In this document: one piece after another, positions 62,930-64,000 of the stretch | How positions within the stretch are numbered: the first letter of the stretch is position 1 | Layout: each line of letters begins with the position of its first letter | Assembly (NCBI RefSeq): GCF_022846615.1 | Contig: NZ_AP025637.1 | Location: forward strand, 3,683,001-3,747,000 | Source: Roseomonas fluvialis | GTDB lineage: Bacteria > Pseudomonadota > Alphaproteobacteria > Acetobacterales > Acetobacteraceae | Reading direction: 5' to 3' | DNA: 64,000 nucleotides | The notes under the pieces: generated by a model | What the model saw: only the letters and a program-made list of their open reading frames with translations | Database searches by the model: none | Told to the model about the DNA's origin: nothing | Made by a program: the position numbers and the translations under genes

Positions 62930-63877
62930 ATGACCCGGCCCGACTATGACCCCCTGACCGCCGTATGGAACTGGCTGGCGTCGCTGGCCGGCATCCTGAC
63001 CGATCCTGGCTCGCCCTTCTGGTGGCCGACGCTGATCGCGGCGGTGGTGGGCTTCGCCATCGCGGCGGCGCTGGCCGGGGGTAACTGGCGCGCCGCGCGG
63101 GCCGAGGCGCTGCCCTGCGCCAGCGCGCGCTTCTGGCGCCAGCTGCCGGTCGACCTCAGCTTCATGGTGGTGAATTCCGCCATTCCCTTCCTGGCGGCGC
63201 CGGTGCTGCTCATCGTCAGCGCGATGGGGGCGACCATTGGCTACCTGCTGATGCTGCCGATCTTCGGCGCGCCCGAGACCGGCACGCGGATCGAGGCCGC
63301 GGCAGCGATGGCACTGGCGGGCTTCATCGCCTTCGCGGCGGGAGATTTCGCGCTGTACTGGTCGCATCGGCTGTTCCATCGCTTCCCGCTGCTGTGGCGG
63401 GCGCACAGGCTGCACCATGCGCCGGAATTCCTCACCCCCATCACCGCCTTCCGCTTCTGGCCGCAGGAGCAGGTGGTGCACATCATCGGCGCGGTGTTCA
63501 TGAGCGGCCTCGGGATGGGCCTGGTCGCGACCATGCTCGGGGCGTCGGTCGGGCCGCTCACGCTGCTCGGCGTGAACGTGTTCTCGCTGGTGTGGAACCT
63601 GGCGTTTTCCCACCTGCGGCACAGCCATGTCGCGCTGGCCTTCCCGCGCTGGCTGTCGCACATCCTGGTCAGCCCGCAGATGCACCAGGTGCATCACAGC
63701 GCCGATCCGCGCCACCACGACCGCAACTACGCGACCGTGTTTGCCTTGTGGGACTGGATGTTCGGCTCGCTCTACATCCCCGACCCGAAGGAACGCTTCC
63801 GCTTCGGCCTCGGCGAGGCGGAGGCCGCACCGGCGGCGCAGGGCGCACCGGCAGGCGCAGCGCCCGCGGCGCACTGA
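62930..63877 (+). CDS. Fatty acid hydroxylase/sterol desaturase superfamily membrane protein
   Basis: A 315-residue di-iron membrane oxygenase. Histidine boxes: YWSHRLFHR near residue 145 (HxxxH), RAHRLHHAPEF near 160 (HxxHH), and HQVHHSADPRHHD near 252. Helices at PTLIAAVVGFAIAAALAG, FLAAPVLLIVSAMGATIGYLLML and MALAGFIAFAAGDFALY precede them. A C-terminal alanine/proline tail follows YIPDPKERFRFGL. Substrate not identifiable; sterol, carotenoid or fatty acid are all possible. Divergent from the creatininase gene. Confidence 0.93.
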   Translation: MTRPDYDPLTAVWNWLASLAGILTDPGSPFWWPTLIAAVVGFAIAAALAGGNWRAARAEALPCASARFWRQLPVDLSFMVVNSAIPFLAAPVLLIVSAMGATIGYLLMLPIFGAPETGTRIEAAAAMALAGFIAFAAGDFALYWSHRLFHRFPLLWRAHRLHHAPEFLTPITAFRFWPQEQVVHIIGAVFMSGLGMGLVATMLGASVGPLTLLGVNVFSLVWNLAFSHLRHSHVALAFPRWLSHILVSPQMHQVHHSADPRHHDRNYATVFALWDWMFGSLYIPDPKERFRFGLGEAEAAPAAQGAPAGAAPAAH

Positions 63878-64000
63878 GGGCCACCGTCGGAGCCCACACC
63901 GGCAACCGGCGGATCGCCAGGGTTTTCGTTGCACCGCGGCCGTGCCACGCCCGATGCTGCGCCATGCCACCTGTCGACGAGCATGCCTGGCAGGCCGGCG

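Noticed and set aside
63964-64000. Possible start of a plus-strand gene at the window end (ATG 63964)
   Set aside because: Only 12 codons are visible and no clear ribosome site; cannot be supported.

Overview
This is a continuous stretch of very GC-rich (about 70%) chromosome from an alphaproteobacterium, most likely a Roseomonas-like member of the Acetobacteraceae. The evidence is the strong codon-position GC bias, an RNase E with an acidic insertion in its S1 domain, TRAP and ExoD genes, a GTTC-N7-GTTC type LexA site and a cobalamin riboswitch of proteobacterial type. Nearly all of it is ordinary coding DNA. I see no tRNA, rRNA, CRISPR array, transposase, integrase or prophage gene.

Region by region. 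0-2.7 kb: the end of a CaiB-type CoA-transferase coupled to a crotonase-fold protein, then an ExoD membrane protein. 2.7-12.7 kb: a cobalamin/methionine block. A B12 riboswitch precedes a BtuB-type receptor; on the other strand lie a cob(I)alamin adenosyltransferase, a TonB protein, a cation efflux protein, B12-dependent methionine synthase (metH) and an ArsR-methyltransferase regulator. A palindromic operator sits between that regulator and a divergent small CobW-like protein that has lost its GTP-binding loop. 12.7-20.7 kb: a DUF2254 protein, acetyltransferases, an amidase, an M20 peptidase, a secreted phytase-like protein and ferredoxin-NADP reductase. 20.8-25.0 kb: a TRAP transporter operon (binding protein, small and large permease) ending in a degenerate MhpD-like hydratase.

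25-36 kb: an organic-acid uptake neighbourhood: DUF4212 plus sodium/solute symporter, an MHS-type MFS transporter, a CBS/DUF294 nucleotidyltransferase, a DnaQ-like exonuclease and a propionyl/acetyl-CoA synthetase. 36.5-43.3 kb: a glycosyltransferase operon and a divergent sulfotransferase. 43.4-53.1 kb: envelope and RNA functions: penicillin-binding protein 1A, a GT61-like protein and prfB (with its programmed frameshift) in one operon, then an amidase (AmiC type) divergent from rne. 53-64 kb: small secreted proteins, a PPOX flavoprotein, an isonitrile-hydratase-like protein, a phosphoesterase, an HPP protein with two TIGR04282/TIGR04283-type glycosyltransferases, a radical SAM protein (PA0069 family) with a LexA-type box in front, moaB, a creatininase-like protein and a fatty-acid-hydroxylase-type membrane protein.

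The most unusual content is between genes. (1) A 24-bp tandem repeat family occurs in three places, once in frame inside a glycosyltransferase. (2) A roughly 140-bp nested hairpin element, with perfect 33-36 bp arms and compensatory changes, sits between two convergent gene pairs; a third fragment lies elsewhere. (3) A 100-bp stem-loop element flanks the TRAP small permease gene on both sides. These, the GTPase-dead CobW-like protein next to the metH regulator, the LexA-type box and several enzyme-family members lacking catalytic residues are the leads worth following.
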